Below are positions 34,238-46,662 of a stretch of 64,000 bases of DNA, piece by piece; positions within the stretch are counted from its first letter, which is position 1; each line of letters begins with the position of its first letter. Under the pieces are notes generated by a model, which did not search any database, was not told the origin of the DNA, and worked only from the letters and a program-made list of their open reading frames with translations. Source of the DNA: Trachythela sp. YZ-2020 (lineage: Eukaryota > Cnidaria > Anthozoa > Malacalcyonacea > Clavulariidae); contig JADLSH010000133.1 in assembly GCA_016169945.1 (NCBI GenBank), positions 855,017 through 919,016 on the forward strand, written 5' to 3'. The position numbers and the translations under genes are program-made.

Positions 34238-35209
34238 TGATCCAAGCACATTATATACTAAAATTCACCGGTAATTAAATTAAACACACGCAAATTTGTG
34301 GGAGAACGGGTTCGGGGTGAAGACTGAAGTGAACCAATATTTATACTCTGGTCAACCCAAAGACTCATTCTAGCCTTATGTTTTCATCCCGCGGGGGTAT
34401 ACATGAGACCCGCTAAGAGAGACTAAATGCCCTAGGGGTAAAAACCCTGATAGAGCCCTGTCATCAAGGTTGCGACCCTCTCCGACATTACCTGAACCAA
34501 TGGGTGATAATCCCCTTGGACAGTCCTTACGATTCGACTGATTATATTTCCATGAAATAATCTGAGTCTATGGGCAATGAAGTTGACCATTTGGAACACT
34601 TCAACCCCGAACCAAAACTTTATTCAACATCAACAAGTTTAGATATATACAACATGATCATTCACAGCAATAAAATTGTTTGTGTTTTCCTCTTGGATTA
34701 ATTATCCAGCATAACTAAAGCAAGACCACATCCAGCATAACGATACAGCAAGAACATTTCCAGCGATACGATAGAATTGGTCGTTTGTTCCTCTTGGATT
34801 ACCCTGCATGAAAATAACTATATAATGAGATAGATAAATATATCGTCCATTAGATTAGTTCCTCCAACATGTAAAATGGAAGGGTGGGTGGGTGGAAATT
34901 TTTTATTCTTGCAGAATTTCGTGTTTATTCAGTTGAAACATTCGGCAAAGTGACACGCTTGACGTTATATAGCGCGCTTTACCTATGGTCATTGAAATAT
35001 GATTGGCAATAGAGTCATTCGATTGGCTGAGCAAATTGCATTCGTATTGCACGTGTCCGGACATACTTTGAACTTTGATCAGAGATATTTTCTTGTGAAT
35101 TTAGTGGGTGTTGACAGGCTTTTCCCACTTGTTTTATAGTAAAACAAACCTCAAGTTAATGTGTTGTTTCATTAACTTAAATTTATACATTGTGATCTAT
35201 AAATTGGCT
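34238..35209. mobile_element. TTAA-bounded tandem unit 1 (972 bp)
   Basis: The left 371 bp (34238-34608) and right 313 bp (34897-35209) are each more than 99% identical to the ends of unit 2. The 288 bp middle is different. TTAA is found at 34234-34237 and 35210-35213. No terminal inverted repeats are seen between the two ends, so the class is unknown. It contains no long ORF and looks like an internally replaced, non-autonomous copy. Confidence 0.6.
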
Positions 35210-35213
35210 TTAA

Positions 35214-37858
35214 TGATCCAAGCACATTATATACTAAAATTCACCGGTAATTAAATTAAACACACGCAAATTTGTGGGAGAACGGGTTCGGGGTGAAGAC
35301 TGAAGTGAACCAATATTTATACTCTGGTCAACCCAAAGACTCATTCTAGCCTTATGTTTTCATCCCGCGGGGGTATACATGAGACCCGCTAAGAGAGACT
35401 AAATGCCCTAGGGGTAAAAACCCCGATAGAGCCCTGTCATCAAGGTTGCGACCCTCTCCGACATTACCTGAACCAATGGGTGATAATCCCCTTGGACAGT
35501 CCTTACGATTCGACTGATTATATTTCCATGAAATAATCTGAGTCTATGGGCAATGAAGTTGACCATTTGGAACACTTCAACCCCACAAATACACTGCAAG
35601 TGTATTCCCCATAGACGAAGAAACCCATCTCCCACAAAGCTGTAGTCATAGAGAAGACAGCTTTTGCCTGATGATAGTTGACTTCCATTTGAGCATTACC
35701 ATCACTCATACTACAGCTGAGATGTCAGGGAGGCCAGGAAAAACCTGCAGTACAGGAAACCTGGATGGGGCCCAAGACATACAGCAGCTCCCCCACGAAG
35801 CTTTTTATCTCACAAATTCATAATTGGAGTGTTGGTAACACGACCAACAGAGCTGACTAACAAGGCATGTTTGTTTTGTTATTTTCTATTTTATTTAATT
35901 ATTTATTTTTTAATTCATCTGACGTAACAGTCTGGTATATGTAACTCGGAGCTATACGATAAAAGGTCTCTACATTTGAACAGCAACAGGTTCAGTATAC
36001 AGAGAATGTGATTGAATAATTGAATTACATACATTAACAAGCAAACAGATTTGTGTATCATATATAAGGTTCATTTGACCCCCGATTATCCGAGATTTGT
36101 TTTCTAAAGGTTAACATTAAATTGGCACAAACTATATTTCCCTAAACTGTGATAACCGTGGTGTATGTAGTATATCGACTCAAGCTTGAACACAACAGTG
36201 AAAGCAGTCGCATGCATGTTGAGATTTGCACGAGCTAATATGAAATATTATCTGAACATAGTCTACAATGTTGGTAGTACTATGTAGTATATAAAGAAAT
36301 TGCAATCTGAAAATAAAATATAATGAACTGCCACATTATTTCCATGATATCTTTTAGTAACTTTGACAACAAGCTTAGCCTTTGACTTAACTGCCTATAC
36401 CAATAGAATCAAGTAGGTTAATATACAGTGTTGGACATTTGGTGAAATATTGGGGTACTGACTTAGGTTGCCAACATACAGCCACCCTTTTGTTGCTGCA
36501 AATCTGAGTTCTTAAAACATTTTGGCCTAAATTACATGAAAATTTTAATTAAATTATAGCCTATCAAGGCTTTCCTGGTTGGAAATCATTGATGTAACTT
36601 TCTTACATACAGTTAATCAGCTATAATTCAAAGACTTTGACCTTGCTGTCAGTAGAAGTGGTGCCTACCAGGAATTAGATATATTGACAATGAGACAATG
36701 CCAGTGCGACATATACTGCTCAAATTGGACATACCGTCCTGTTAACCCAAATTATATAATTATAATGGCAAGATGGCAATAATCCTGAACAACTAATAGA
36801 CGTTCACGTGAACATACGCCAACGCACGCTCGAGTGCACGTGTCCTAATTCCGAACCAAATTTTGACAACTGAACACTGAACTATATTTTATCGTAGTAT
36901 TTAATATTCATTAACCAAATACGTGTTGCCGATTTAACGATAATGGTATTCTTTTCTATAGCCGTAAAATTTTACGGTAAATACAAATATTTTCAGGCCC
37001 CGAGGCAAGGATTAAACTTTGGACATCAATATAACAATAGGATATATTACAGAGATATATCAGGTTATAATTTATACATATATGGTACCAGAATACTATG
37101 ATATCGAATGGCAATTGAGAGATATACTAAAATTGGTTGAAAAGAAATATACCATTCGTTTGAGTCAGTTGCTGGCAATACTTACGACGCCCCGCATGGG
37201 CCACATGCGAGGCAACCATTGTGTTATATTCAGCACGTCGTGTTCGTCGGATCTGTTGACTGGTTGGCGTCTGTCCGTACTAACTTTATAGCGGAATTGA
37301 GCTGGCATATTTCTTGGACCATGGGAGGAATAATACCACAACTGTCATGCTTGCTCTGCATCAGTGAGTTCTGATTGTAGATATAAAACCACGTCGTTAA
37401 TCGCCATGCTGCCCGTCGTTCGCATTAATCTTGTTGGGTCTTGTTCTTGTGCCGAAGGAGGTCTCGCATCAACATATTTAGCATTCGAATCGCCTAAGTT
37501 CTCGCACCGTCCATAACACCGTCCAAAGCACTTCGCATATTATGTAATTTTTTATTCTTGCAGAATTTCGTGTTTATTCAGTTGAAACATTCGGCAAAGT
37601 GACACGCTTGACGTTATATAGCGCGCTTTACCTATGGTCATTGAAATATGATTGGCAATAGAGTCATTCGATTGGCTGAGCAAATTGCATTCGTATTGCA
37701 CGTGTCCGGACATACTTTGAACTTTGATCAGAGATATTTTCTTGTGAATTTAGTGGGTGTTGACAGGCTTTTCCCACTTGTTTTATAGTAAAACAAACCT
37801 CAAGTTAATGTGTTGTCTCATTAACTTAAATTTATACATTGTGATCTATAAATTGGCT
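35214..37858. mobile_element. TTAA-bounded tandem unit 2 (2645 bp)
   Basis: Head-to-tail with unit 1, sharing the TTAA at 35210-35213 and ending at TTAA 37859-37862. The left end (35214-35584) and right end (37546-37858) match unit 1 with about one change each. The 1961 bp middle has only short ORFs (longest 90 codons at 37019, no motif) and is not related to the middle of unit 1. High identity of the ends means a recent event. Confidence 0.6.
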
Positions 37859-38217
37859 TTAAAATTCGCAATATTACGGAAATAATAGCTATTATATACA
37901 AATGGAATAACCTATCATCAACTGTCTTCAACACCATATACTGGATCAAGGACTCGAGAAAGGACATTTTGGAAAGAAACACAAACAATGTTGCTGCTAG
38001 ATAATGCCTTTACTTTAGTATGTACATAGTTAAAAAGCAACGTTTTCGGTCGCAGACTAGTTTGTTATTTGGTTAATAAATTTGTGGTTCGGGTTGAAGT
38101 CTCCAGGTCCATAGATTCAATATACGTCACACATATACCATATAATTAAGGACTGTCCATATAGGGGTTTATTCATTATTGCCCCTTGGTAAGGTTAAGA
38201 ACTGCCCATATGGGTCT

Positions 38218-38490
38218 AGCGCCCTGGTTCATCCCTATAACGATATTATGGTTTCCTCAGGTTCATTCCTATAACGATATTATGGATTCCACAGGTTCAT
38301 CCCTCCTAACGATATTATGGTCCCCCAGATTCATCCCTTGTAACGACATTATATGGTTTCCCAGGTTCATCCCTATAACGATATTATGGCTTCCCAAGGT
38401 TCATCCTTCGTAACGATATTATGGTTTACACAGGTTCATCCCTCGTAACAATATTATGATTTCCCCAGGTTCATCCCTCGCAAAGATAAT
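38218..38490 (+). repeat. 34-36 bp minisatellite, about eight units
   Basis: Units of the form GGTTCATCCCT..TAACGATA then TTATGG(T/A)TTCCNCA. It ends 13 bp before the stop codon of the GPCR, so it lies in that gene's 3' untranslated region. The plus-strand ORF is a by-product. Confidence 0.85.
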
Positions 38491-38502
38491 TGTTTTATCT
38501 TG

Positions 38503-39381
38503 CTACCAACATTCACAACATCCAGCATTCTTAAATCGCCTTTCTAGCATTTTCAATGACAAACGAAAACCTTTACTTCTATAATAATACACGACAGGAT
38601 CAACAACGGTGTTTACCGAGAGCAAGGGAGCAGTAAAACTGAAAGTACGATAATACTGAACTGGATTTGTTGCCGGCCCGTCTATGATGAATGCTGCGAT
38701 TGTCATTGGCAACCAACATGCTGCAAAACTTCCAGCGACCATAAACAACGAACGTAGCGCTCTGAACTCATGTGAAGTCGCCTGCAGTTGACCTGTAACA
38801 GCATACGCCTGTTGTGCTAAACGTTCTCCGTGTTTCCTGCCTAAACTGTACATGTACACACACATTACAATAGATGATATAATGTAGAAGGACAAAACGT
38901 AGCGTGTCATATGTACAATGTATTTTATATCGTAGGTCAAACCAACCACAGACATTACAACGACAAAGACGGCGACAAACCATATAGCTCCGACCATAGA
39001 TATAGTACGTTTAACCGTCATAATTTTGGGATACTTCTGCGGTCTTACTATGGAGACAAGACGGTTCAGTGTCAAAAGGAAAATGCTTCCAGTCGTCACC
39101 ACGACATTAAACTTGCTCACTGTTATAAACATGGTGAATATGGAGTGATAAATATTGTAAATCAAAAGAGGACCGGACACACAGTTTAACAATGTATCTG
39201 CACAAGCTAGGCTCAAGACTAAGAAATTCGCAGGTGTGTCAGCAAATCCGTCAGTCAAAGTAATTGACAAAATCAAGACGAGATTTAGTACTAGTCCGAC
39301 GGATCCAAAGAATACGACAAAAACAGCAATGTATATGTAGTTTCTGCTTCGCTTAAATATAAACTTAACGTGGACAGCATT
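38503..39381 (-). CDS. Class A (rhodopsin-like) G-protein-coupled receptor
   Basis: Seven hydrophobic segments are readable on the minus strand. TM1 is YIYIAVFVVFFGSVGLVLN (with the conserved Asn). TM2 is PANFLVLSLACADTLL (LSLACAD, conserved Asp). TM3 ends LLTLNRLVSIVRP (NRL in place of DRY). TM5 is YVLSFYIISSIVMCVYMY, and TM6 is SLFMVAGSFAACWLPMTI (CWLP). TM7 is LLSVNTVVDPVVYYYRSKGF (DPVVYY variant of NPxxY). A cysteine-rich tail, AGCCECW, ends at 38503. The frame is open up to 39381, where a stop precedes it without an in-frame ATG, so an upstream exon is needed or the start is lost. The ligand is unknown; this kind of variant receptor is common in cnidarian-specific expansions. Confidence 0.8.
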   Translation of the reverse strand, partial: NAVHVKFIFKRSRNYIYIAVFVVFFGSVGLVLNLVLILSITLTDGFADTPANFLVLSLACADTLLNCVSGPLLIYNIYHSIFTMFITVSKFNVVVTTGSIFLLTLNRLVSIVRPQKYPKIMTVKRTISMVGAIWFVAVFVVVMSVVGLTYDIKYIVHMTRYVLSFYIISSIVMCVYMYSLGRKHGERLAQQAYAVTGQLQATSHEFRALRSLFMVAGSFAACWLPMTIAAFIIDGPATNPVQYYRTFSFTAPLLSVNTVVDPVVYYYRSKGFRLSLKMLERRFKNAGCCECW

Positions 39382-39767
39382 TTATCTGACTCGAGAGGTT
39401 GATAGAAATTTGAAATGTTTGTAAAGTTCATTCTGGTATTTTTGCCTTGCTTCTCTTCGATAAATATATAAGATACTGTTCGTAATCTATTTTCCAGTGC
39501 TTAATATGCACAAAATTTGAATGGCTTCAGTTAAAGCGATGGATCTTGTGAACTGTTCACAATTTGAATCCAGGTGCTCGTTATTAATACCATATTCTTT
39601 CGATCTTTCTGAAGTTGTAAAGTGGAAGTTGGATTTGATACTGAGAAGCGACGAGCTTCACTAAACCACGCCAAAGCGTTTAATGACACATTTAGGCCGT
39701 CAGCTAGTGCACCAAAACGTTTAGTTTCATTGGAGACCTCGCTAAGCTAAAAGAACTTTACATATTC
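39382..39767. other. Upstream of the GPCR, no assigned feature
   Basis: Expected to hold the missing first exon or promoter of the receptor. No clear ATG plus donor pair was found. Confidence 0.35.
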
Positions 39768-40298
39768 TTATAGATTAAAACACGCTGAATCCAAATCTAA
39801 AAAGTTATTGTCGAGATACCCTGCAGTTTTTTTGTATTTCTCGATTGAAATCTTAAAAAATTCAATGTTTTGAACTACGTTTATTAGAAATTCCGTACAA
39901 AACTCATCGTTCAAAAAGCATTTCGTAAGAATCGGATCAATAGCCTGCATACCACCTACAACTCGGGCATATCTCGGGTCATTTTAAGATATACAAAATA
40001 GTGATGTACAAAACATTTGTAAACAAAATGTTACGTATTTAATTCATATCAGGTTTCCGATAAAAATAAGCTTTTTTCTGATCGTTTGAATGTTGTTTTT
40101 TTGACAGCGATGAAATACCACGTTTATTTTCTCCACAAGGCATTCTATCTGTAAACCCTGATCTATATCTGTGCAAATAATATACATTATATTGTTTTGC
40201 AGTATTTGCACTGATGTATATGTGGCTAACTGATTGAAGGCCTTGCCAAAATTAAGGTTTGCTTTTCTATTGCTGCTTAACAGGTTAACAGGAGGCAT
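39768..40298 (-). CDS. Two neighbouring open frames, possible exons of one gene
   Basis: The minus-strand frame 40298-40044 starts MPPVNLLSSNRKANLNFGKA and stays open for 84 codons. The frame 39950-39768 starts MQAIDPILTKCFLNDEFCTE and ends with a stop after 60 codons. Both have protein-like composition, and an acceptor-like GTTGTAG/GTGGTATGCAG precedes the second. The family is unknown. The exon link is a guess; either could be chance. Confidence 0.25.
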
Positions 40299-40436
40299 AA
40301 TAGATGGGATAGTCTACCCATTATAAAATTATATTATGAATCTGCCTCACAGGCACTTTGGTTTGCCATGCCACCTCAAAATTCTGAATACAGCAATCAT
40401 ATGCCCCAGTCACACAACAATGTAGCAACTGATGGT

Positions 40437-40495
40437 ACAAGACACCTGGGTACAAGACACCCGGGTACAAGACACCCGGGTACAAGACACCTGCA
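40437..40495 (+). repeat. 15 bp minisatellite, four units
   Basis: ACAAGACACC(T/C)GGGT repeated four times with one-base changes. It causes the GVLYP repeat seen in a minus-strand frame, which is not a gene. Confidence 0.85.
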
Positions 40496-41863
40496 GCTAG
40501 AGAGTTCAAGGGCTGTTCTTGATGAGGTCTTCGTGGTGCAGAAGCTACAAATCTAGGGGCAAGGCTGCAAAACTGTTTCCAAGGGCATGTCAAGAAGCAG
40601 TGAAGGTCACAAAATTGACCAAATAGATATTAAAACAATGAATTGAAATTTAGGGGATAGAGTAGGAGTATAAAAATTGTTTATATCAAAGCACATCCCA
40701 GGTGTGCTAAAACTTTTACATTGAGAAATCTCAGGTGCAGCATTGACCAATTCTGCAGTCCGGACAGAGCAGATGTACTAAATGTGCTTTGAGAAATAGT
40801 GGGCTGACATCCAATGCTCAAATGCATCTCCTTTCATTTATATTTTACTCCAGGAGTGTTTAGTGTACAGTACAATCTTAATTAAACTACATACAAATAT
40901 GAATCTACATAGCCTAGTAACTTTTGGGATCTTAAAAATACATAAAACAAATATGTTCTATAATTTAGAACTAATAAATACTGTGTATGTATATTGCAGT
41001 GAACAATGAGGAATATAAATAATATATATAGACATAGTGTTTAGACAAAGCGCAAGTGTATAATATTATAAAGATAAAAACTTGCGCCAAATGTACACAA
41101 TGGCTTTAAATGAAGGTAGAACAACAAGGTATGGTCATTATTCTTGACCTCAAGAGCAGCAGAACCATTCTTTAGTTAAAAGCTTTTCGTTTGCGCTGGT
41201 ATCTTGAAAGCTAACTTCCTTCACGTGGTCTACTTGTTGAGCAACCATAAAAGCTTTCTTTTGTCCTGTCATAACTTAAAACTATCGTTTAAATGTAGGA
41301 ATACAATGGAACACATCTGAAATTCGAAGATATGCAATATGATCTTTCTCGCACATTGACAAAGGCCATAAGAAAATAAAAAACACATGCCTCAAACAGC
41401 TGTCGCCTTGTAAGTCGAACAGAAACCGGCAGATAATCGGCACATGTTCGTACAGGAAGTATGATTTTTGAAAGATGTGTTTTCGCGAAACTGCTAATAA
41501 ACATAATCACGCGACAGTGAATTTTTAAGATTTCAACCGAAAAATCGTTTCGTTTTCTAGCCATCTTTTGGTGCACTAGCTCACGGCTTATTTAGGTTGA
41601 TGATAAATTATTTGATATTTAGTTTAAATCGAGTTCATTCAGAGTTTCGAACCAAAACAATTGCCCCAATTATCGTACAAGAGGAGTAAACTACAACTTT
41701 CGGCGTATTTCAAAGCATTTAAATACATTACGGGCTGGGCATTATTATCTACATGCATACACAATTATGGTCACATTCATTCTTCTAAAATCCGTGTGAT
41801 ATGAACAGATGCTCTGATGCATTCTAAATAAACTATACTATGCAGGTGGTTTCAACAAGAATC
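40496..41863. other. No recognised gene
   Basis: A 90-codon minus frame starting at ATG 41561 (MARKRNDFSVEILKIHC) is the only sizeable one. It shows no motif or splice support. Confidence 0.35.
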
Positions 41864-42180
41864 TTATTTCAAGAAAATTATTCTTAAAATAAGAAAATTA
41901 TTCTTGGCTAGAAAAAAATCTTGGCAAGAAAATTTTTCTAATTTTGTCCCGTGGGTAAGTAAAATATTCTTGCATGCTAAGAAAATATTTCTTATTTCAA
42001 GAATACCTTCAATTAAGAAAAAAATATGTTATATCAAGAAAAATATTCTTAGTTGCCTAAGAATTATTTTCTTGATTTAAGACTTATTTGCCATAACATA
42101 TTCTTGAAATAAGAAAAACTTTCTTAAAAAGAATAATTTACTTACCCACGGGACAAAACGAGAATTTCTTTCTTGAATCG
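41864..42180. repeat. Fold-back repeat rich in TTCTTA/TAAGAA
   Basis: Same sequence style as 1560-2295. Inside it a perfect 22 bp inverted pair (41942-41963 and 42137-42158, core GTCCCGTGGGTAAGT) bounds a 217 bp palindrome-like unit. A fold-back transposon is likely. Confidence 0.65.
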
Positions 42181-42539
42181 AAGGAACGGAAAAGTCTTGC
42201 AGAGAAAAATATTCTAGTTTCTCCCAAACGTTTTGAAACAAAATACCTGAATGTTGGGGCAAAACTACAATAATTTTCTTGACATTATTTTCGTCTCCTT
42301 CCATCTAACAAATTATTTTTGTAATCTAAAACAACGGAGTACATTTGTTTCAATATTTTTAAAGTTTTATTATACATGCATGTAGACAAAGGATTTTCAC
42401 ACAACATGGATATATAAATAGAATGCTAATGCTACGTATTAAAGTTCTCACTCGATGTCAAATGTTCAATTTCAACTCGCATTCATTGGTAATCTACATG
42501 GATGAACGTATACATATTATTTTTGGATTAATTACTGGA

Positions 42540-42896
42540 TTAATAATATACATGAAAAAATTTCTCAATTCTGATTGGCTAAGAGCAGTGCAATTATTTT
42601 TGTAATTGCACAGCAGTGCAATTACAGCAGTGCAAATTAACAAAACAAGAGCAGAGCCTGGAAATGAGGCAAGAAAAATCAACATGGCGGCGGATATTAG
42701 CAATGTAAATTTTCACTTTTTGACGACTTTTTCTACACTTTCAATGGAAAATCGTACGTGAATACAACAATTTAAGTTCAATGAGCACATATAGACTGAA
42801 AACTTTTGCTAACAAGCACCGAGAACAATGCTTAAACGGCGTAGGTGAGTGCACAAGTGTTATCAAAGCGTGTAATTTTTTCATGTATATTATTAA
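42540..42896. mobile_element. MITE with perfect 22 bp TIRs
   Basis: TTAATAATATACATGAAAAA at the left is mirrored exactly at 42875-42896. The ends read TTAA...TTAA, which may be the target duplication. The interior has CTGATTGGCTAAGAGCAGTG and several GTGCAATTA repeats. Confidence 0.65.
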
Positions 42897-42900
42897 TAAG

Positions 42901-43058
42901 TAATAGTATGGTTTCTCGTGAAATTTGGAAAAACAAACACTCGTGAGTTTTCAAAGACGTCAAATTGCACTCGTCCTTCGGAACGTGCAATTTTGATCGT
43001 CTTTGAAAAACTCACTCGTGCATGTTTTTTCCAAATTGCACTCGAAACCATACTATTA
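42901..43058. mobile_element. Palindromic element adjoining the MITE
   Basis: TAATAGTATGGTTTC at the left is mirrored as GAAACCATACTATTA at the right. The inner blocks CTCGTG, AATTTGGAAAAA and GTCTTTGAAAA are mirrored too. It forms a hairpin of about 70 bp. It may be the second half of a composite with 42540-42896. Confidence 0.65.
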
Positions 43059-44302
43059 CCTATACAAATTAATTATTCTTTCTAAACAAAACCATTTGTT
43101 GAACAATGGAATAAGCTCACGAGACAGTTCCATGAACATTCCTTCATTGAACAGATCCAGTGGCTAGAATATTTTCGTAGATAACCGGTTGCCTTGCATG
43201 ATGTGACAACTTTCAAATCATCTTAAACAAGAAATGGTGACAATTACTATAGGTAATAGACTAAAACAGTACGGTACACTTGAGTGCAATTTGAGGTTTT
43301 AAAAGACAATGTTGTACCTCCTATGACCAACAAAAACTGGGGGGCTTAGTCGAAAGGGCGAGCAGGAGGGACCACACTGTGGTTTGACTAATTAAGGGCT
43401 TCACACCCCATGCACACAGGCCATAAAGCTCTTTTTTGTGTCTGTGGCATAAGTTGTCAGTAACCTATACAGTGGCAATCACCCTCACAGTAAAACCAAA
43501 CAAGTTTCCTTGACAAGGTTAGGATAATAAATTAAACAGGGCACATTGTAATTAAAGGGTTAAAAGTAACTCTTCCTCAAGTTCCTTGGCTCATTTTTTG
43601 CTTTTCAACTTGTGATTTTCAACTTCCGTCTATTTGGGAACAAGGCTGACCTACTTATGGGACCTCGTTCGAAAGAGCCTCTGGGGGACCTGAGCCACTG
43701 GGACCGGACCAAATGCACCTATGGTTTCTTTCCAATTAAGGACGGGTGCCCCCGCTAAGCCAAAGTTAGATCAGTGATTCAAGGTGCACTGGATCTCAAC
43801 ATGTTATGTCTAAGAGTGTGGTCTTAACGGAGACAAGGTCAGGCAAAAATAAAAAACGGTCTGTTAAATCACGTCATACAATATGTCCAAAATGTTCATT
43901 TTCCTATTCAAACTTCAGTTAGGTAATACGAGTACTATACCAATGGTGTTTGTTCATAATTCATAAGTTGTCACTAACCAATACAGTAATACAGTGGTAA
44001 TCCCCCCACAGAAAAACCAAACAAGTAATTTACTTTGACAATGAAAGATATTGGCAATTTGCCACGCAAATTGCTCTGGTGCGTGGCTGGCAAGTGTGCA
44101 ATACTTGGCAAAACTTCCGTGAGATGCCTGCCAAAAATCCACATGTCCGCTCGTGGCCTTGGGCGGCTTTGGGCGGTGACAAAACGCGATTTTCGTGTGG
44201 GTGGGTAGGTGGAGAAGAAAATATGGCCGATTTTATAGAGTGGGAATTAGATTGGACAAAATAATTCAGATTTTTACGCGTTTTGAAGACGAGTTTAAAC
44301 GT
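43059..44302. other. No recognised gene; one short direct repeat
   Basis: AAGTTGTCA(G/C)TAACC..TACAGTGG then ACAG(T/A)AAAACCAAACAAG occurs at about 43452-43510 and again at 43966-44025. Otherwise unassigned. Confidence 0.45.
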
Positions 44303-46662
44303 ACAATCAGTTTCAAAAGTTGTTGGGACACCTGCAGTTTTAGAGCATAGGTCAATCTGTGCACTTGTAATACACATTGATCACCCGTTCCTCCCCCCCC
44401 TCCCCAATCAATGTTGGTTTCCCAATCGTAAGACCATACCCCGTCAAATATGATAATACTTTGGGCACAACATTGAATAGGGGGCGGGGAGATCGACGTT
44501 TGTCAATATAATAGGTATTTGGGGCGTCTGTCCCAACACATTTGAAAAGGATTGTCTGAACACTATACCCCAAATTTTTATTGTATATTTCAAAATAACT
44601 GACAAAGAATGCTTTAAGGGCGATGTATTTTATTGCATAGCAGATGCAATACAACATTTCTAACCACTCTAGTTCGTGTGAAATTGGAAAAGTTAATAAT
44701 TAACAGAATATATGTGCGTTTGGGTATAGCATCTTTAATTCCTTAGGGTTTACTGTGTTTTTAGCTTTTATCAATTACGCCCAAAACTATTGAATCATTT
44801 AATGTGTTGTGGTAGTTAAACCAGACTATTTTGGTTTAATTATCTTACATTTAGGGATAGTTTATCGCATAGCAATAGACTTCCGGTTATTATTCGTTTA
44901 CGAGCAATGGATCAGCCAACTACTAAATTGGGTACTAAAACCAAGCAAGCGCTTAGGTGACCACGAGTAGTTAATGCGACAGTGTACATCTATCTAGAGT
45001 AGAATTCTCAGATAGAATTGTCTCCCCATGGCTCTCGTACCGCGATGGTAGAAAAAGGTACCTACGAAAAGGAGGTGGTCACTTGGACATAGCTATAACT
45101 TCAAGCACTACGTTTATGTTGCAAGTTATCAGAAAGTTCGTGGATAGTAAATAGGATTGTAGACAACCATTATACATTGCTTTGGGCACCAAACAACGCG
45201 CCACGGGTGGTTGAACTGATATGGTCATCACCATGGTGATGCAAGTCAGCTGGTGCCTTTTGGATATATTTTATGTACAATTTATTCGAATCCTAGAAAA
45301 TCAACAGAAAGAAATGAGAGCATGTAATTCATGTTTTTCTAAACTTATTATCAACAATTCTACCTCCGTTCTTGGGTCAAACCAACGTTAATTGTGTGCG
45401 CAAGCTATGCTAATAAGCTTTTCCGGAATAGACGATTGCCATCAAAATAGCATCGGTTGACACATCGGTTGACACTATATAAAAATGAAATAACGAGCCA
45501 CTGAAATGCTTTTAAAACAGAACAAGGCTGAGAATAATATGTTGAGAATATCTAGCAATGTGTTTGCTAGTCATTAAAGAGTTTAAATGTGATTAAGCCA
45601 AATTTTGGAGCGGTTGACACTTTTTTATATAAATATATCTGATATACTATAGTGATTTTTAGAGTTGAGTGTCAATCGATACACTTCACACAATTTTACA
45701 TACTTTTTGGGAAAGAACAACCAGTAATATATCAATACAGGCTCCCTAAACACTTTCTTTTAGTAGTTATTGTGGAAAAATTGAATATACCGTATCAACT
45801 CAAAGCTAAATTGATGAAAATGTTGTACGATTTACAGTGTCAACCGTGTGTCAACCGAACACGTGTTTCAAGCGTCTTATATTACATACATGTTTCACGC
45901 CCTAAATAATAGATCTACATTTAATCACAGCCTCAGTGCGCCTCGGCATACATAGCAAATGATCATAATAAATAAAAGTATCTTCTACTGGTATTTGGAG
46001 TATAGATTTACGCGACTGTCCTTTACACTCCAGCCACGTTTCTTGATATATTTCTTATTAGCAATTGCTTGATGGACTATATATAGTTGCTATTTTAGTC
46101 TGTGGGAAAATTCCCGATGGGATTCCTAGCCATTTTAGCAATTTTGCGAATATAATACTTGTTTCCATACTTAAGAAAGGTAACAAGTGCCTGCGTTTCG
46201 TCAGATATATCTTTTCGTCAAAGACCATGTTAGTATACATGCAGTGTAACAAAACAACGACAGACGCTATAAAGTTATAACACAGACACATTGTACAATC
46301 AGTCGTCAAATGTGCACGGCTCATACGCAATGTCCATCACTTTTCCCGTGCATTTTACTGAACAATAATCGACGTCGCTAATTTTTCAGATAAATTTGCA
46401 TATCACGCTTGCATAGACCAGTTTCAATAATATATCTCTTGAATCACTCCCCTCCCAATACATCGCATTTTATAACTCCATATTGTATAATATACTATTC
46501 CATCGCGTTATATTTCAAATATATTGACGAAAGTACGCATAGGAAACGAGATATTATATGCCAATGCAATTCGCTAAATATGTTACGCTAAATCCTATTT
46601 GAATTTCATGAAAATAACTTTGAAAAATACTCTTTGACTGAAGGACGCTAGACGCCATTCAG
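44303..46662. repeat. 2.36 kb tandem duplication, unit 1
   Basis: Begins ACAATCAGTTTCAAAAG. It is repeated head-to-tail at 46663 and, for 253 bp, at 49015. An 85-codon plus frame (45652-45909) and short minus frames are preserved in both units, but they have no motif. Their conservation is explained by the recent copying. Confidence 0.9.

Noticed and set aside
38186..38413. Plus-strand ORF with FIP(I/C)(T/N)ILWFP repeats
   Set aside because: Translation of the 34-36 bp minisatellite.
40321..40593. Minus-strand ORF with GVLYP repeats
   Set aside because: By-product of a 15 bp minisatellite; no other support.
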